This document shows, in pieces, positions 45,302-54,641 of a stretch of 64,000 bases of DNA. The notes under the pieces are model-generated. The model ran no database searches and was not told where the DNA came from. It was given only the letters and a program-made list of their open reading frames with translations. Origin of the DNA: Salinispora vitiensis (GTDB lineage: Bacteria; Actinomycetota; Actinomycetes; Mycobacteriales; Micromonosporaceae); contig NZ_KB900388.1 in NCBI RefSeq assembly GCF_000378825.1, positions 2,859,818-2,923,817 on the forward strand, read 5' to 3'. Position 1 is the first letter of the stretch. Each line of letters starts with the position of its first letter. The position numbers and the translations under genes are program-made.

Positions 45302-46573
45302 TCACACAGCCGGCGCCGCCTTCGTCATCGCGTTGATGACCCGGTCCATCGCATCCCCGTCGCGCGGGTCGGTCAGGTTGGCCAGCAACTTGAGCACGAA
45401 GCGCATCAACATCGGGTGCGGCAGGCCGTACTTCGTGGCCGCCCGCATGATCTCGGGACGGCCGATCAGCTTCACGAAGACGCCGCCGAGCCGGTAGTAG
45501 CCGCCGAACCGGGCCTTCAGCTCCGCCGGGTACGCCATCAGCGCGCGCTCCCGCCCGACGCCGGCCGGACGGGCGAGCGCCTGCACCGCGATCTCCGCGG
45601 CCAACTCCCCCGACTCCATCGCGTACGCGATGCCCTCGCCGTTGAACGGGTTGACCATGCCGCCGGAGTCGCCGACGAGCAGTGTGCCGCGCGAGTAGTG
45701 CGGCACCCGGTTGAAGCCCATCGGCAGCGCCGCACCGAGGATCGACCCCTCGGCGTTGGCCTCGTCGGCGATCCCCCACTCCTCGGGGGTGTTGGCGAGC
45801 CAGTCGGTGAGCAACCGCCGGTAGTTCGTCTTACCGAAAGCGGAGGAGGAGTTTAGGACGCCGAGCCCGACGTTCACCCGGCCGTCGCCCAGCCCGAAGA
45901 TCCAGCCGTAGCCGGGCAGCAGCGCGTCGCTGCCCTTGCGGCGCAGCTCCAGCCAAGACTCGAGGTAGTTGTCATCGTGCTTCGCCGGGCAGCGGTAGTA
46001 CCGCCGGACCGCCACGCCGAGCGGTCGGTCATCCCGCTTGGCCAGCCCGAGGGCGAGCGGGAAGCGGCCGGACACGCCGTCCGCGGCGACCACGAGGGGC
46101 GCCCGGAAGGTGGCCGGCTCCCGCTCCGGGCCGACCGCCGCCTCGACCCCGACCACCCGGCCGGCACGGTCGAAGATCGGGGCGGTGACCTCCACCGCGG
46201 TGCGCAACTTAGCACCGGCGGCGACGGCGCGCCGGGCGAGCAGTTCGTCGAAGTCCAGCCGGGGACGCACCAGGCCGTAGTTGGGGAAGCTGGCCAGGTC
46301 GGGCCAGTCCAACTCGAGTCGGAGGCCACCACCGACGACCCGCAGGCCACGGTTGCGCACCCAGCCCGCCTCGGCCGAGGTGTCCACGCCCATCCGCAGC
46401 AGCTGGCGCACCGCGCGCGGGGTCAACCCGTCGCCGCAGACCTTCTCCCGGGGGAACTCGGTCTTCTCCAGCAGCAACACTCGGACGCCGTGCTGGGCCA
46501 GGTGGTACGCGGTCGCCGAACCACCTGGGCCCGCGCCCACGACGATCACCTCGGCGTCGTTCTCCGTGGTCAT
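45302..46573 (-). CDS. menJ: Geranylgeranyl-reductase-family menaquinone reductase MenJ
   Basis: A 423-residue FAD enzyme that saturates an isoprene unit in the menaquinone side chain in related actinobacteria (Rv0561c). The N-terminal VVGAGPGGSATAYHLA, the KVCGDGLTPRAV segment with its conserved Cys, VVAADGVSG and LLVGDSGGMVNPFNGEGI are all seen. ATG at 46573 has GGGGAGG five bases upstream; an in-frame GTG two codons earlier overlaps that site. Upstream of nuoA on the same strand, it may be cotranscribed with complex I. Its leader contains a Rex operator. Confidence 0.93.
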   Translation of the reverse strand: MTTENDAEVIVVGAGPGGSATAYHLAQHGVRVLLLEKTEFPREKVCGDGLTPRAVRQLLRMGVDTSAEAGWVRNRGLRVVGGGLRLELDWPDLASFPNYGLVRPRLDFDELLARRAVAAGAKLRTAVEVTAPIFDRAGRVVGVEAAVGPEREPATFRAPLVVAADGVSGRFPLALGLAKRDDRPLGVAVRRYYRCPAKHDDNYLESWLELRRKGSDALLPGYGWIFGLGDGRVNVGLGVLNSSSAFGKTNYRRLLTDWLANTPEEWGIADEANAEGSILGAALPMGFNRVPHYSRGTLLVGDSGGMVNPFNGEGIAYAMESGELAAEIAVQALARPAGVGRERALMAYPAELKARFGGYYRLGGVFVKLIGRPEIMRAATKYGLPHPMLMRFVLKLLANLTDPRDGDAMDRVINAMTKAAPAV

Positions 46574-46595
46574 CCGCACCTCCCCTCCCGCACGC

Positions 46596-46613
46596 TCGTG
46601 AAAACGTTCACAA
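46596..46613. promoter_or_regulatory. Rex operator (ROP) upstream of menJ-nuo
   Basis: TCGTGAAAACGTTCACAA reads TTGTGAACGTTTTCACGA on the minus strand. It matches the actinobacterial Rex operator TTGTGAANNNNTTCACAA at 13 of 14 defined positions. Rex is a repressor released by high NADH/NAD+ and in Streptomyces controls nuo and cyd operons. The site is 23 bases upstream of the menJ ATG. Confidence 0.75.
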
Positions 46614-46653
46614 GCCAGACGGTATGGAGTCTATGACCGGCCAGGTACCGGCT

Positions 46654-46672
46654 GCATATTAGGGGCACCTAA
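46654..46672 (-). promoter_or_regulatory. Iron-box-like palindrome overlapping a -10 element
   Basis: This 19-base stretch agrees at 13 positions with the IdeR/DmdR iron-box consensus; its core TTAGGGGCACCTAA is symmetric at both ends. On the minus strand TAATAT (46656-46661) inside it fits a -10 element for menJ, placing transcription start about 75 bases before the ATG. The distal half of the box is poor, so regulator binding is uncertain. Confidence 0.4.
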
Positions 46673-46777
46673 CTTACGAGAAACCTGCCGGTCAGCGGCG
46701 GTAGGGGCGAGATGGCGTCTCACTTCGGCACGAATCGCCGTTTTGCGGCCGGCCCACCCGGGGCACGGGCGCCGCCG

Positions 46778-47485
46778 TCACGGCCGGAAGGCACGGTGCA
46801 GCGCGACGATGCCGCCGGTCAGATTGCGCCAGCCCACCCGCTGCCAGCCCGCCGACCCGATCAGCTCCGCCAGCGCCGCCTGGTCCGGCCACGCGCGGAT
46901 CGACTCCGCCAGGTAGACGTACGCGTCCGGGCTACTCGCCACCGACCGCGCCACCGCCGGCAGCGACCGCATCAGATACGACAGGTAGATCGTGCGGAAG
47001 GCGGGGTTGACCGGGGTGCTGAACTCACAGACCACCAGCCGGCCGCCGGGCTTCGTGACCCGGGCCAGCTCCCGCAGCGCCGCCGCGGTGTCCTGCACGT
47101 TGCGCAGCGCGAAGGAGATGGTCACCGCGTCGAAGCTGGCATCGGCGAAGGGCAACCGCAGCGCGTCCCCGGCCAGCAGGGGCACCTCGGGGCGGGTCCG
47201 CCGGCCCGCGGCCAACATGCCCAGGGAGAGGTCGGCGCCGACCGCGTACGCCCCCGAACGGGCGAGCTCCCCGGTCGAGACGCCGGTGCCGGCACCCACG
47301 TCCAACACCCGCTCGCCAGGTCGCAGGCCCAGCGCGGCCCGGGTCGCCCGCCGCCAGGACCGGTCCTGCCCAAAGGAGAGAACGGTATTCGCCAAGTCGT
47401 AGCGGGCGGCCACCCCGTCGAACATCGCGGCGACCTCATGCGGCTGCTTGTCCAGGCTGGCGCGCTGGCCCTGAGACGTACTCAC
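46778..47485 (-). CDS. menG: Demethylmenaquinone methyltransferase
   Basis: A 235-residue SAM-dependent methyltransferase of the UbiE/MenG family, performing the last methylation of the menaquinone ring. SAM motif I is VLDVGAGTG, followed by GADLSLGML, and the family block [15 protein letters not shown] is present. The GTG start at 47485 ([11 protein letters not shown]) is chosen because homologues start there; GGAGGG lies unusually close. It pairs with mqnC/mqnA, since this enzyme is shared by both menaquinone routes. Confidence 0.94.
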   Translation of the reverse strand: MSTSQGQRASLDKQPHEVAAMFDGVAARYDLANTVLSFGQDRSWRRATRAALGLRPGERVLDVGAGTGVSTGELARSGAYAVGADLSLGMLAAGRRTRPEVPLLAGDALRLPFADASFDAVTISFALRNVQDTAAALRELARVTKPGGRLVVCEFSTPVNPAFRTIYLSYLMRSLPAVARSVASSPDAYVYLAESIRAWPDQAALAELIGSAGWQRVGWRNLTGGIVALHRAFRP

Positions 47486-47611
47486 CCCTCCACTGTGCCA
47501 GTCGTCGCACCTCCCGCCGGGAGGGCCCCCTACCAGGCCATCCACGCCGGAGCCCGCGGAACGGGGGTGGGCGGCCGTCGAGCCGCCCCACCCCGTCGCC
47601 ACTGACCAGGG

Positions 47612-48847
47612 TCAGTCGGTGTCCCGCTCCTGTCCCGGGTTCACCAGGACCACCTTCCGCCGCCGCGAAATCAGCAACATCGCCGCACCGGCCAGCAGTA
47701 CGGCCGCACCAACGCCACCGATCAGACCGACCTGCACCCCGGTGACCGGTAGGCCGCCGCCGCCACCGGAGCCGTCCGGCGCCGCCGTGGCGTCCGGAGC
47801 CGCCGTGGCGATCGGGTTCGGCGAACCGGTCGGCTCCCCGGTCGGCGTGGGGGTCGGCTCCGGGGACGCGGAGAAGCCGACGAAGACGTCGAACTGGGCC
47901 ACCCCGTCACCGGGGTCGACCTCGGCGAACGCCCGGAGCTGGAGATCGGAGGCGGTACGTGGCGCCGCCTCGGGTGCACCGGAGGCGAGATCGAGACCCA
48001 CCGAGTAGAGGAAGCCCGGGCGGAGCACCGACTCGGTCACGTCCGCGCCCACCCGCACCCGCGCCGGTGCGGTGTAGAACTCGCCGGGTTCCAGTACCGC
48101 GCCGGGGTCGGTGCAGTGCACTTGGCCGTCGAGACCCGACTCGGTGCAGCCCACCGGCAACTCGGCGAAGTCGACGCCGGCCGGCAGGGTGAACCCGTAC
48201 GCGATACCGGTGGCCGAGCGGCTGCCGTGGTTGTACACGGCCCAGTCCAGCGGCGCGGTCCCGCCGGGCCGGACCGGCGTCCGGGCCGGCTCACCGCTGT
48301 CGTCGCCGTCCACCTCCACGTCGGCGTAGACGTCCTGCACCCAGCTGGTGAGGTCGTAGCCGGGTTTGGCGACCGCGACGGGGTGGACGAGCTTGTTGTC
48401 CTCCGAGACCGGATCGGCGGTGGCCGAGGTCACGGTGACGACCAGATGACCAGCGTCACCGCGCTTGCCGAGGGAGAAGAGGGGGATGCCGAAGTCCTCG
48501 GTGGTGCCAGCGGGTAGATCGCCGAGTAGGCAGCTGAACGTGGTGCCGGCGGCCTCGCAGCCCGCCGGGACGACCACGCCGACCTTGCGCTCGTTGAGGT
48601 TCGCCGTCTCGACCGTCACCCGCACGGACTTCGCGTCGGCCGTGCCACGGACGTTGCTGATCTGGAATTTGAAGGGCTTGGCCCTGGCCTCCTCGACGCC
48701 CTTGGCCAGCTCGTAGCTGAGCGGGATCAATGCCAGGTCGGCCTGGTCGGCGGCGTGCGCCGGAGCGGACACCCCGATGCTGCCGGCCGCGACGAGCAGG
48801 GCGACCGCCCCGACCCGGGCCAGCGACGGACGGTGGAGCAACATCAT
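47612..48847 (-). CDS. Secreted surface protein with LPXTG-type sorting signal
   Basis: A 411-residue exported protein. A Sec signal (VGAVALLVAAGSIGVSAPAHA) is followed by about 320 residues of beta-rich sequence resembling two or three Ig-like modules. A Pro/Thr/Gly spacer (PTPTGEPTGSPN) leads to LPVTG, a hydrophobic helix (VGLIGGVGAAVLLAGAAMLLI) and a final RRRK cluster, a textbook sortase signal. No sortase gene is in the window. The function is unknown. Two ATG codons start the frame after a GGGGGG element. It sits between menG and mqnC without an obvious functional tie. Confidence 0.85.
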   Translation of the reverse strand: MMLLHRPSLARVGAVALLVAAGSIGVSAPAHAADQADLALIPLSYELAKGVEEARAKPFKFQISNVRGTADAKSVRVTVETANLNERKVGVVVPAGCEAAGTTFSCLLGDLPAGTTEDFGIPLFSLGKRGDAGHLVVTVTSATADPVSEDNKLVHPVAVAKPGYDLTSWVQDVYADVEVDGDDSGEPARTPVRPGGTAPLDWAVYNHGSRSATGIAYGFTLPAGVDFAELPVGCTESGLDGQVHCTDPGAVLEPGEFYTAPARVRVGADVTESVLRPGFLYSVGLDLASGAPEAAPRTASDLQLRAFAEVDPGDGVAQFDVFVGFSASPEPTPTPTGEPTGSPNPIATAAPDATAAPDGSGGGGGLPVTGVQVGLIGGVGAAVLLAGAAMLLISRRRKVVLVNPGQERDTD

Positions 48848-49186
48848 CGATCCCCCCGAGGGTTAGGGACACGAATTCGAAAACGAGCGGCGGCCCGCCA
48901 CCCTTGATCAGGACGGGCCGGCCCGGGCAGGCTCGCCGGACCCGAGGCACCGGGCCGGGACATTAGCGGGCGACGATCACCCTGGCTAGCCCACTGTGCG
49001 GGCAGGCTGACGCAATCCCACGCAACCACGCCGGGGGAATATCCGAATTAATGGGGTTTGTCATCCACAACGGGGACCCTCGCGTCAGCGAACAGGTCAC
49101 CGAGGTCGATACCTACGGCCCACCGCCGCGGACCGTCCGACCCACCCGTGGAAACCCTCATCCGCGGGTGGTGCCGGCCGGCCACC
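48848..49186 (-). terminator. Gap between surface protein and mqnC, with mqnC terminator
   Basis: There is no gene in this 339-base stretch. The segment CCACCCGTGGA (49142-49152) pairs with TCCGCGGGTGG (49161-49171), an 11-base stem with one wobble pair and an 8-base loop, 15 bases past the mqnC stop, so it likely ends mqnC. The rest should hold the promoter of the surface-protein gene; an AT-rich patch occurs near 49035-49060, but no clear -35/-10 pair is seen. Confidence 0.6.
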
Positions 49187-50371
49187 TCAGCCGGCGTCCA
49201 CCAATGGCAGCGTCTTCCCGGCGCCACCGCCGGGCAGGGCGATCGACGAGAAGTGCGACACCACCCGGTCATCCCGCGGGTCCTCGGCGGGAGTGCGGTG
49301 CACGGCGAGTCGCCGGTAGTGGGTATCCCGCTGAGCGGGGATCCGGTCCGCCGACCGGATCATCCCGATCAGGTCGTGCAGGTTCGAACGGTGCCGCGCT
49401 CCGGCCGAGGAGATGACGTTCTCCTCCAACATGATCGAGCCCAGGTCGTCGACCCCCATGTGCAGCGCGAGCTGACCGACATCCTTGCCGGTGGTGAGCC
49501 ACGACGCCTGGAGGTGCGGCACGGTCTCGAAGAAGAGCCGGGACACCGCCACCAGCCGCAGGTACTCCAGGGTAGTGGCCTGGGTCCGCCCCTTGAGGTG
49601 GTTGTTTTCCGGCTGGTAGGTCCACGGGATGAACGCCCGGAAACCCCGCGTCCGGTCCTGCACGTCGCGGATCATCCGGAGGTGCTCGATCCGCTCGGTG
49701 GCGGTCTCCCCGGTGCCCATCATCATCGTCGCGGTCGACTCGACGCCCTGCTGGTGGGCGAGCTCCATCACCTCGAGCCAGCGCTCACCGGACTCCTTCA
49801 GCGGCGCGATCGCCTTCCGCGGCCGGGCCGGCAGCATCTCGGCGCCGGCGCCCGCGATCGAGTCCAGGCCGGCCGCCTTGATCCGGGTGATGGCCTCGGT
49901 CAGCCCCACCCCAGACACCTTCGCCATGTGCAGGATCTCGCTCGGGCCGATCGAGTGGATGGCGAGCTGCGGGTAGGCCCGCTTCACCGAGGAGAAGAGC
50001 TCCTCGTAGTACTCCACCCCGTAGTCGGGATGGTGCCCACCCTGCAGCATCACCTGGGTGGCGCCCAGCTCGACCGCCTCACCGCAGCGGCGCAGGATCT
50101 CCTCCGTCGGGTGGGTCCAGCCCTCCCGGTGCTTGGGCGCTCGGTAGAAGGCGCAGAACCGGCACGCCGTCACACAGACGTTCGTGTAGTTGATGTTGCG
50201 GTCGATCAGGTACGTGACGATGTTGTCCGGGTACCACCGCCGCCGTACCGCGTCGGCCGCCTCACCCAGCGCGTGCAAGGGCGCTTCGGTGTAGAGCAGC
50301 AGGGCCTCCTCAGGCGTAATCCGCCCGCCGTCCGCGCCGCGTTGCAGGATGTCGTTGATCTCCCGGCTCAC
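49187..50371 (-). CDS. mqnC: Cyclic dehypoxanthinyl futalosine synthase
   Basis: A 394-residue radical SAM enzyme of the futalosine menaquinone pathway. The cluster motif CVTACRFCAFY (CxxxCxxC) follows NINYTNV; LQGGHHPDYGVEYYEEL and the C-terminal SIMLEENVISSAG complete the family pattern. The GTG at 50371 has GGGAG seven bases upstream; a GTG two codons earlier is too near it. Length is typical. Together with mqnA at 56.6-57.4 kb it shows that this organism uses the futalosine route and not the MenF-D-C-E-B-A route. Confidence 0.95.
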   Translation of the reverse strand: MSREINDILQRGADGGRITPEEALLLYTEAPLHALGEAADAVRRRWYPDNIVTYLIDRNINYTNVCVTACRFCAFYRAPKHREGWTHPTEEILRRCGEAVELGATQVMLQGGHHPDYGVEYYEELFSSVKRAYPQLAIHSIGPSEILHMAKVSGVGLTEAITRIKAAGLDSIAGAGAEMLPARPRKAIAPLKESGERWLEVMELAHQQGVESTATMMMGTGETATERIEHLRMIRDVQDRTRGFRAFIPWTYQPENNHLKGRTQATTLEYLRLVAVSRLFFETVPHLQASWLTTGKDVGQLALHMGVDDLGSIMLEENVISSAGARHRSNLHDLIGMIRSADRIPAQRDTHYRRLAVHRTPAEDPRDDRVVSHFSSIALPGGGAGKTLPLVDAG

Positions 50372-50503
50372 CGTCACGCTCCCGAGCCTACGTCGCCCCC
50401 GCCCGACCGGTGACGAGCGGCCACCGGCGGTGTGAGCTCTCCGGCCGTCAACCCCTCGCCGCCCGGGTGGCCGACCGTCCGCGGCCGGCCCCACCCGGTG
50501 GGC

Positions 50504-51613
50504 TCAGGCATCGTAGTCAACCGTGAGCCGATCGGTGGTCGGGCTGGACTGGCAGGTCAGGACGTAACCCGCGGCCAGCTCGTCCGGCTCCAGCGCGTAG
50601 TTGCGGGCCATCGTCACCTCGCCGGCCACGACCTTCGCCCGGCAGGTCGAGCAGACGCCCCCCTTACACGCGTACGGCAGCTCCGCGCGGACCCGCAGCG
50701 CCGCGTCCAGCACCCGATCCGCCCGCCCCATGGTCACCGTTGACGAACGCCCGTCCAGGACGATCGTGACCTCGGTACCCGCCGTCGGCCGGTGCTCGGG
50801 GCGGCGGACCGGCTCCGGGGGCGCATCCACGTGGAAGAGCTCGGCGTGCACCGCGGCCTCCGGGACACCCCGGGCGGCCAGCACTCGCTGGGCCTCGGTC
50901 ACCAGCCCGTACGGGCCGCAGAGGAACCACTCCTCGATCGCCTCGCCCGGCACGATGGTGTCCAGCAGCCGGCCCAGCCGCTCGGCGTCGATGCGGCCGG
51001 AGAGCAGGGGGGACTCACCCTGCTCGCGGGAGAGCACGTGGACCAGGTGCAGCCGGGTCGGATACCGGTCCTTCAGGTCGGCGAGCTCCTCGGCGAACAT
51101 CACGGTGTTCGCCGCACGGTTGCCGTACACCAGGGTGAAGGTGCTGGCCGGCTCGACGGCCAGGGCCGTGGCAACCAGGGAGAGCACCGGGGTGATGCCG
51201 GAGCCGGCGGCCACCGCCGCGTACGCGCGTACCCGGTCGGGGCGCAGCGCGGTGGTGAAGTGACCGAGCGGCGGCAGCACCTCGACGGTGTCCCCGCCCC
51301 GTAACGCCCCACAGGCGTACCCGGAGAAGGCACCGCCGGGGATCTCCCGGACCCCGATCCGCAGCCGGCCCCGCTCGGCCAGCTCCTGGGGCGTCGAACA
51401 GATCGAGTACGAGCGCCGTACCTCCTCGCCCTGCTCCGTCGTCCGACGTACGGTCAGGTGCTGGCCGGGCGCGAACGCGAAGGTCGCGCGCAGCTCGTCC
51501 GGTACGGCGAAGGTGACCGCCACCGCGTCGGCGGTGAGCCGGTCGACGGTGGCCACGGGCAGCGGGTGGAAGACCGGCCGACGACGGGTCGGCCGGGTGA
51601 TCGTGACAGTCAC
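50504..51613 (-). CDS. paaE: Phenylacetyl-CoA epoxidase reductase subunit
   Basis: A 369-residue oxidoreductase feeding electrons from NADPH to the PaaABC epoxidase. The FAD/NAD domain has RSYSICS and GSGITPVLSLV, then the C-terminal plant-type [2Fe-2S] domain has CKGGVCSTCRAKV and a later Cys in LTCQSS. The GTG at 51613 overlaps the paaD stop by four bases, which fixes the start. It is the last gene of the paaABCDE operon. Confidence 0.95.
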   Translation of the reverse strand: MTVTITRPTRRRPVFHPLPVATVDRLTADAVAVTFAVPDELRATFAFAPGQHLTVRRTTEQGEEVRRSYSICSTPQELAERGRLRIGVREIPGGAFSGYACGALRGGDTVEVLPPLGHFTTALRPDRVRAYAAVAAGSGITPVLSLVATALAVEPASTFTLVYGNRAANTVMFAEELADLKDRYPTRLHLVHVLSREQGESPLLSGRIDAERLGRLLDTIVPGEAIEEWFLCGPYGLVTEAQRVLAARGVPEAAVHAELFHVDAPPEPVRRPEHRPTAGTEVTIVLDGRSSTVTMGRADRVLDAALRVRAELPYACKGGVCSTCRAKVVAGEVTMARNYALEPDELAAGYVLTCQSSPTTDRLTVDYDA

Positions 51614-52086
51614 AGTGCCTTCAGGTGGTCGAAGGGTTCGGTACAGGATCGGCAGCGTCGTAAAGCCTTGCACGCGGTCGAACCGAAGCGGCTGATCTGC
51701 TCGGTCTCCGGGGATCCGCACCACGGGCAGCGGACGGTCAGGGTCAGCGGTACCGGGCCGGCTGGGCGGACCGGACCGGGTGGGGCGATGCCGGCCCGGG
51801 CGAGTTTGGCCCGCCCCGCCTCGGTGATCCAGTCGGTGCTCCACGCCGGCGTGTAGACGGTCCGGACCTCGGCCTGCGGGTGGCCGGCGGCGGCGAGCGC
51901 CCGACGGATGTCGGCCCGGATCACATCCATCGCCGGGCAACCGGTGTAGGTGGGGGTGATGGTGACCACCACCCGGCCGGTGGCCGGCTCCTCGGCAACC
52001 GACCGCAGGATGCCGAGCTCCTCGATGGTGATCACCCGGAGCTCGGGATCCACCACCGCGGCCACCGCGGCCCGGGCGGTCGTCAC
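51610..52086 (-). CDS. paaD: PaaD, Fe-S assembly-type factor for phenylacetyl-CoA epoxidase
   Basis: A 158-residue MIP18-like protein needed for maturation of the epoxidase system. VDPELRVITIEELGI and TYTGCPAMDVI with its conserved Cys are the DUF59 core. The C-terminal CPWCGS and CRSC pairs form a zinc-ribbon-like element. The GTG start at 52086 overlaps the paaC stop. Confidence 0.93.
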   Translation of the reverse strand: MTTARAAVAAVVDPELRVITIEELGILRSVAEEPATGRVVVTITPTYTGCPAMDVIRADIRRALAAAGHPQAEVRTVYTPAWSTDWITEAGRAKLARAGIAPPGPVRPAGPVPLTLTVRCPWCGSPETEQISRFGSTACKALRRCRSCTEPFDHLKAL

Positions 52087-52907
52087 CAGGACGCTCCGGG
52101 ATGCGCGCGGTGCAGCACCTGTAGCTCGGCGAGCAGGTAGGACAGGTGCTCGGTGTGCAGGCCGTTCCGACCGCCGGCCGGCGTCCAGGAGGTCTCGGGC
52201 ACCGTCAACGTGGCCTCGCTGAGCACCCTGGAGACGACGGAGTCGAAGTCGGCGCGCAGGGTGGCCGGGTCGACCGGCGCGGCCGGGTCCGGGGTAAGAA
52301 GTTCGTGCAGGTACGGCCAGACCTCGTCCACCGCCGCCTGCATCCGACGGTGCGACTCGTCGGTGCCGTCGCCGAGCCGCCGCACCCACAACGAGGCGTG
52401 CTCCAGGTGGTAGGCCGACTCCTTGCGCGCCTTCGCCCCGATCGCGGCCAGCCGCTCGTCGCCGCAGCCGGCCAGCGCGGTGTAGAGCGGCACCTGGTAC
52501 GCCGCCAGAAAGAACAGCTTCGCCATGGTCACCGCGAAGTCACCGTTGGGCAGCTCGACCAGGAGGCAGTTGCGGAACTCCCGGTCGTCGCGCCGGTACG
52601 CCAACGCGTCCTCGTCCCGTCCGGCTCCCTCCAACTCGCCCGCGTAGGTCAACAGCAGGCGGGCCGCCCCAAGCTGGTCGAGGGCGATGTTGGCCAGGGC
52701 GATGTCCTCTTCCATCTCCGGCCCGCGGGTGCACCACTCGGCCAGCCGCTGGGCCGCGACGAGCGCGTCGTCGGCGAGACCCAGGACGAACTCGAAGCGC
52801 TTGGTGACCGGCTTCGGCGCGGCCGGCGTCATCCCCGGCACCGCCGATGTCGTCCCCGGCGCGGTCGGCACGGGCTCCGGTCCGGTCTGTTCGACATGCG
52901 CGGTCAC
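52083..52907 (-). CDS. paaC: Phenylacetyl-CoA epoxidase structural subunit
   Basis: A 274-residue ferritin-like, non-catalytic partner of PaaA. EDIALANIALDQLGAARLLL and the KARKESAYHLEHASLWVRRLGDGT helix are typical of PaaC. The first 30 residues are a Pro/Thr-rich extension. The GTG start overlaps paaB by four bases. Confidence 0.94.
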   Translation of the reverse strand: MTAHVEQTGPEPVPTAPGTTSAVPGMTPAAPKPVTKRFEFVLGLADDALVAAQRLAEWCTRGPEMEEDIALANIALDQLGAARLLLTYAGELEGAGRDEDALAYRRDDREFRNCLLVELPNGDFAVTMAKLFFLAAYQVPLYTALAGCGDERLAAIGAKARKESAYHLEHASLWVRRLGDGTDESHRRMQAAVDEVWPYLHELLTPDPAAPVDPATLRADFDSVVSRVLSEATLTVPETSWTPAGGRNGLHTEHLSYLLAELQVLHRAHPGASW

Positions 52908-53224
52908 AGGTGAGCAGCCCCCTCCGGCACCTCGTAGAAGGTCGGGTGCCGATAGACCTTGTCCGCCGCCGGGTCGAAGAAGGCGTCCTTCTCGTCCGGG
53001 CTCGACGCGGTGATGGCGGCGGCCGGCAGCACCCAGATCGACACCCCCTCCTGTCGCCGGGTGTAGAGGTCCCGGGCATTGTGCAGGGCCAGCTCGGCGT
53101 CGGCCGCGTGCAGGCTGCCGACGTGGGTGTGCGCCAGTCCGCGCCGGGCCCGGACGAAGACCTCCCAGAGGGGCGCCGGCGGAGCCCCACCCGGCTGGCT
53201 GGTCGGCTCGCTGTACTCGCTCAC
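52904..53224 (-). CDS. paaB: Phenylacetyl-CoA epoxidase small subunit
   Basis: A 106-residue PaaB protein. [21 protein letters not shown] and the [20 protein letters not shown] helix are family hallmarks. It helps assemble the epoxidase complex. It overlaps both neighbours by four bases. Confidence 0.94.
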   Translation of the reverse strand: MSEYSEPTSQPGGAPPAPLWEVFVRARRGLAHTHVGSLHAADAELALHNARDLYTRRQEGVSIWVLPAAAITASSPDEKDAFFDPAADKVYRHPTFYEVPEGAAHL

Positions 53225-54291
53225 GCCACCTTCTCCTTCTTGCTCGCCTGCTCCTTCTTGCTCGCCTGCTTGGCCGCGTACGCGGCGGCGGCGGCCCGGA
53301 CCCAGGCGCCCTCCCGGTGCGCCCGGCGGCGGTGCTCCATCCGCTGCCGGTTACACGGACCCGCCCCCTTGATCACCCGCATCAGCTCCGCGTAGTCGGG
53401 CTGGGTGAAGTCGTACCCGCCGCGCTCGTCGTTCCAGCACAGCGCCGGGTCGGGAAGCGTGAGGCCGAGCACCTCGGCCTGGCCCACGCACATGTCCACG
53501 AAGCGCTGGCGCAGCTCGTCGTTGGAGAAACGCTTGATCTTCCAGGCCATCGACTGGGCGGAGTGGGTGGAGTCGGTGTCCGGCGGGCCGAACATCGCCA
53601 GCGACGGGTACCACCAGCGGTTCACCGAGTCCTGCGCCATCTCCCGCTGGGCGGGGGTGCCGTGGGCGAGGGTGTGGAGGAGCTCGTACCCCTGCCGCTG
53701 GTGAAACGACTCCTCCTTGCAGATCCGGATCATCGCCCGCGCGTACGGCCCGTACGAGCAGCGGCACAGGGGCACCTGGTTGACGATCGCCGCGCCGTCC
53801 ACCAGCCATCCGATCGTGCCCATGTCGGCCCAGCTGAGGGTCGGGTAGTTGAAGATCGAACTGTACTTCTGCCGACCGGCCAGCAGCAGGTCAACCAGCT
53901 CGTCCCGGCTGACGCCGAGGGTCTCCGCGGCGGCGTAGAGGTAGAGGCCGTGGCCGGCCTCGTCCTGCACCTTGGCGAGCAGGATCGCCTTGCGCTTGAG
54001 GGAGGGGGCACGGGTGATCCAGTTGCCCTCCGGCTGCATTCCGATGATCTCGGAGTGGGCGTGCTGGGCGATCTGCCGGATCAGGGTCGCACGGTACGCC
54101 TCCGGCATCCAGTCCCGCGGCTCGACCTTCTGGTCGGCGGCGATGACCTCGGCGAAGTAGGCGGCCGGATCCGCGCCCGCGGCACCGTGCCGCCCACGCT
54201 CGGCCGCCTCCCGCAGTGCCGTCTCGGCCGCCTCGACCTCGCCGAGCAGGCCGCTGGAGGTGTCGTCGGCGGGGAAGTCATTCCCATACAT
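53221..54291 (-). CDS. paaA: Phenylacetyl-CoA epoxidase catalytic subunit
   Basis: A 356-residue di-iron oxygenase subunit that epoxidises the ring of phenylacetyl-CoA. Di-iron ligands lie in [26 protein letters not shown] and [15 protein letters not shown] (two ExxH pairs). The C-terminus has an Ala/Lys tail with the hexamer QASKKE twice, encoded by an 18-base tandem repeat. It is the first gene of the operon, divergent from the serine hydrolase pair; an inverted repeat flanks its promoter. Confidence 0.96.
   Translation of the reverse strand: MYGNDFPADDTSSGLLGEVEAAETALREAAERGRHGAAGADPAAYFAEVIAADQKVEPRDWMPEAYRATLIRQIAQHAHSEIIGMQPEGNWITRAPSLKRKAILLAKVQDEAGHGLYLYAAAETLGVSRDELVDLLLAGRQKYSSIFNYPTLSWADMGTIGWLVDGAAIVNQVPLCRCSYGPYARAMIRICKEESFHQRQGYELLHTLAHGTPAQREMAQDSVNRWWYPSLAMFGPPDTDSTHSAQSMAWKIKRFSNDELRQRFVDMCVGQAEVLGLTLPDPALCWNDERGGYDFTQPDYAELMRVIKGAGPCNRQRMEHRRRAHREGAWVRAAAAAYAAKQASKKEQASKKEKVA
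53233..53268 (-). repeat. Perfect 18-base tandem duplication in the paaA tail
   Basis: CTCCTTCTTGCTCGCCTG occurs at 53233-53250 and again at 53251-53268. It adds one QASKKE unit to the basic PaaA C-terminus without changing frame. Confidence 0.9.
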
Positions 54292-54641
54292 GCCTCAAGT
54301 GTTACAGCTCAGCACACCAATCTCTAGGGGGTGTAACAGGTTTCCGGGCCGAGGGCGTGCACTCCGCACCGTACCGACCCCTTATGAGCCGAGTCACAAC
54401 TCACCCCCATAAAGGGGTAGAAAGCGCGCACTGTCCGCAACTCCCGCCACTTATGGCACGCCTCCACCGCGAGCGAGCCTCGGCACGGCGCAAATCCAGA
54501 CGTAGACTTCCCCCCGGTCACACCGACCTGCTGCCGGCGATCGTTTACGTAACCGAGGCCGCCCCCGCCTCGACCGCGCCGATCCCTCCCCCGGCCTTGC
54601 GAGCCGGCCCCCTGGCCCCGACATCTGGAGTTCACCCAGTT
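54292..54641. promoter_or_regulatory. Divergent paaA / serine hydrolase control region with inverted repeat
   Basis: A 350-base region with no gene. TGTTACA (54300-54306) and TGTAACA (54332-54338) are exact inverted half-sites 25 bases apart, right upstream of the paaA ATG, the place expected for a paa regulator; none is encoded in this window. Further right, ACCCCTTATG (54377-54386) and CCCCCATAAAGGGGT (54404-54418) are inverted relatives of each other. Confidence 0.5.
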
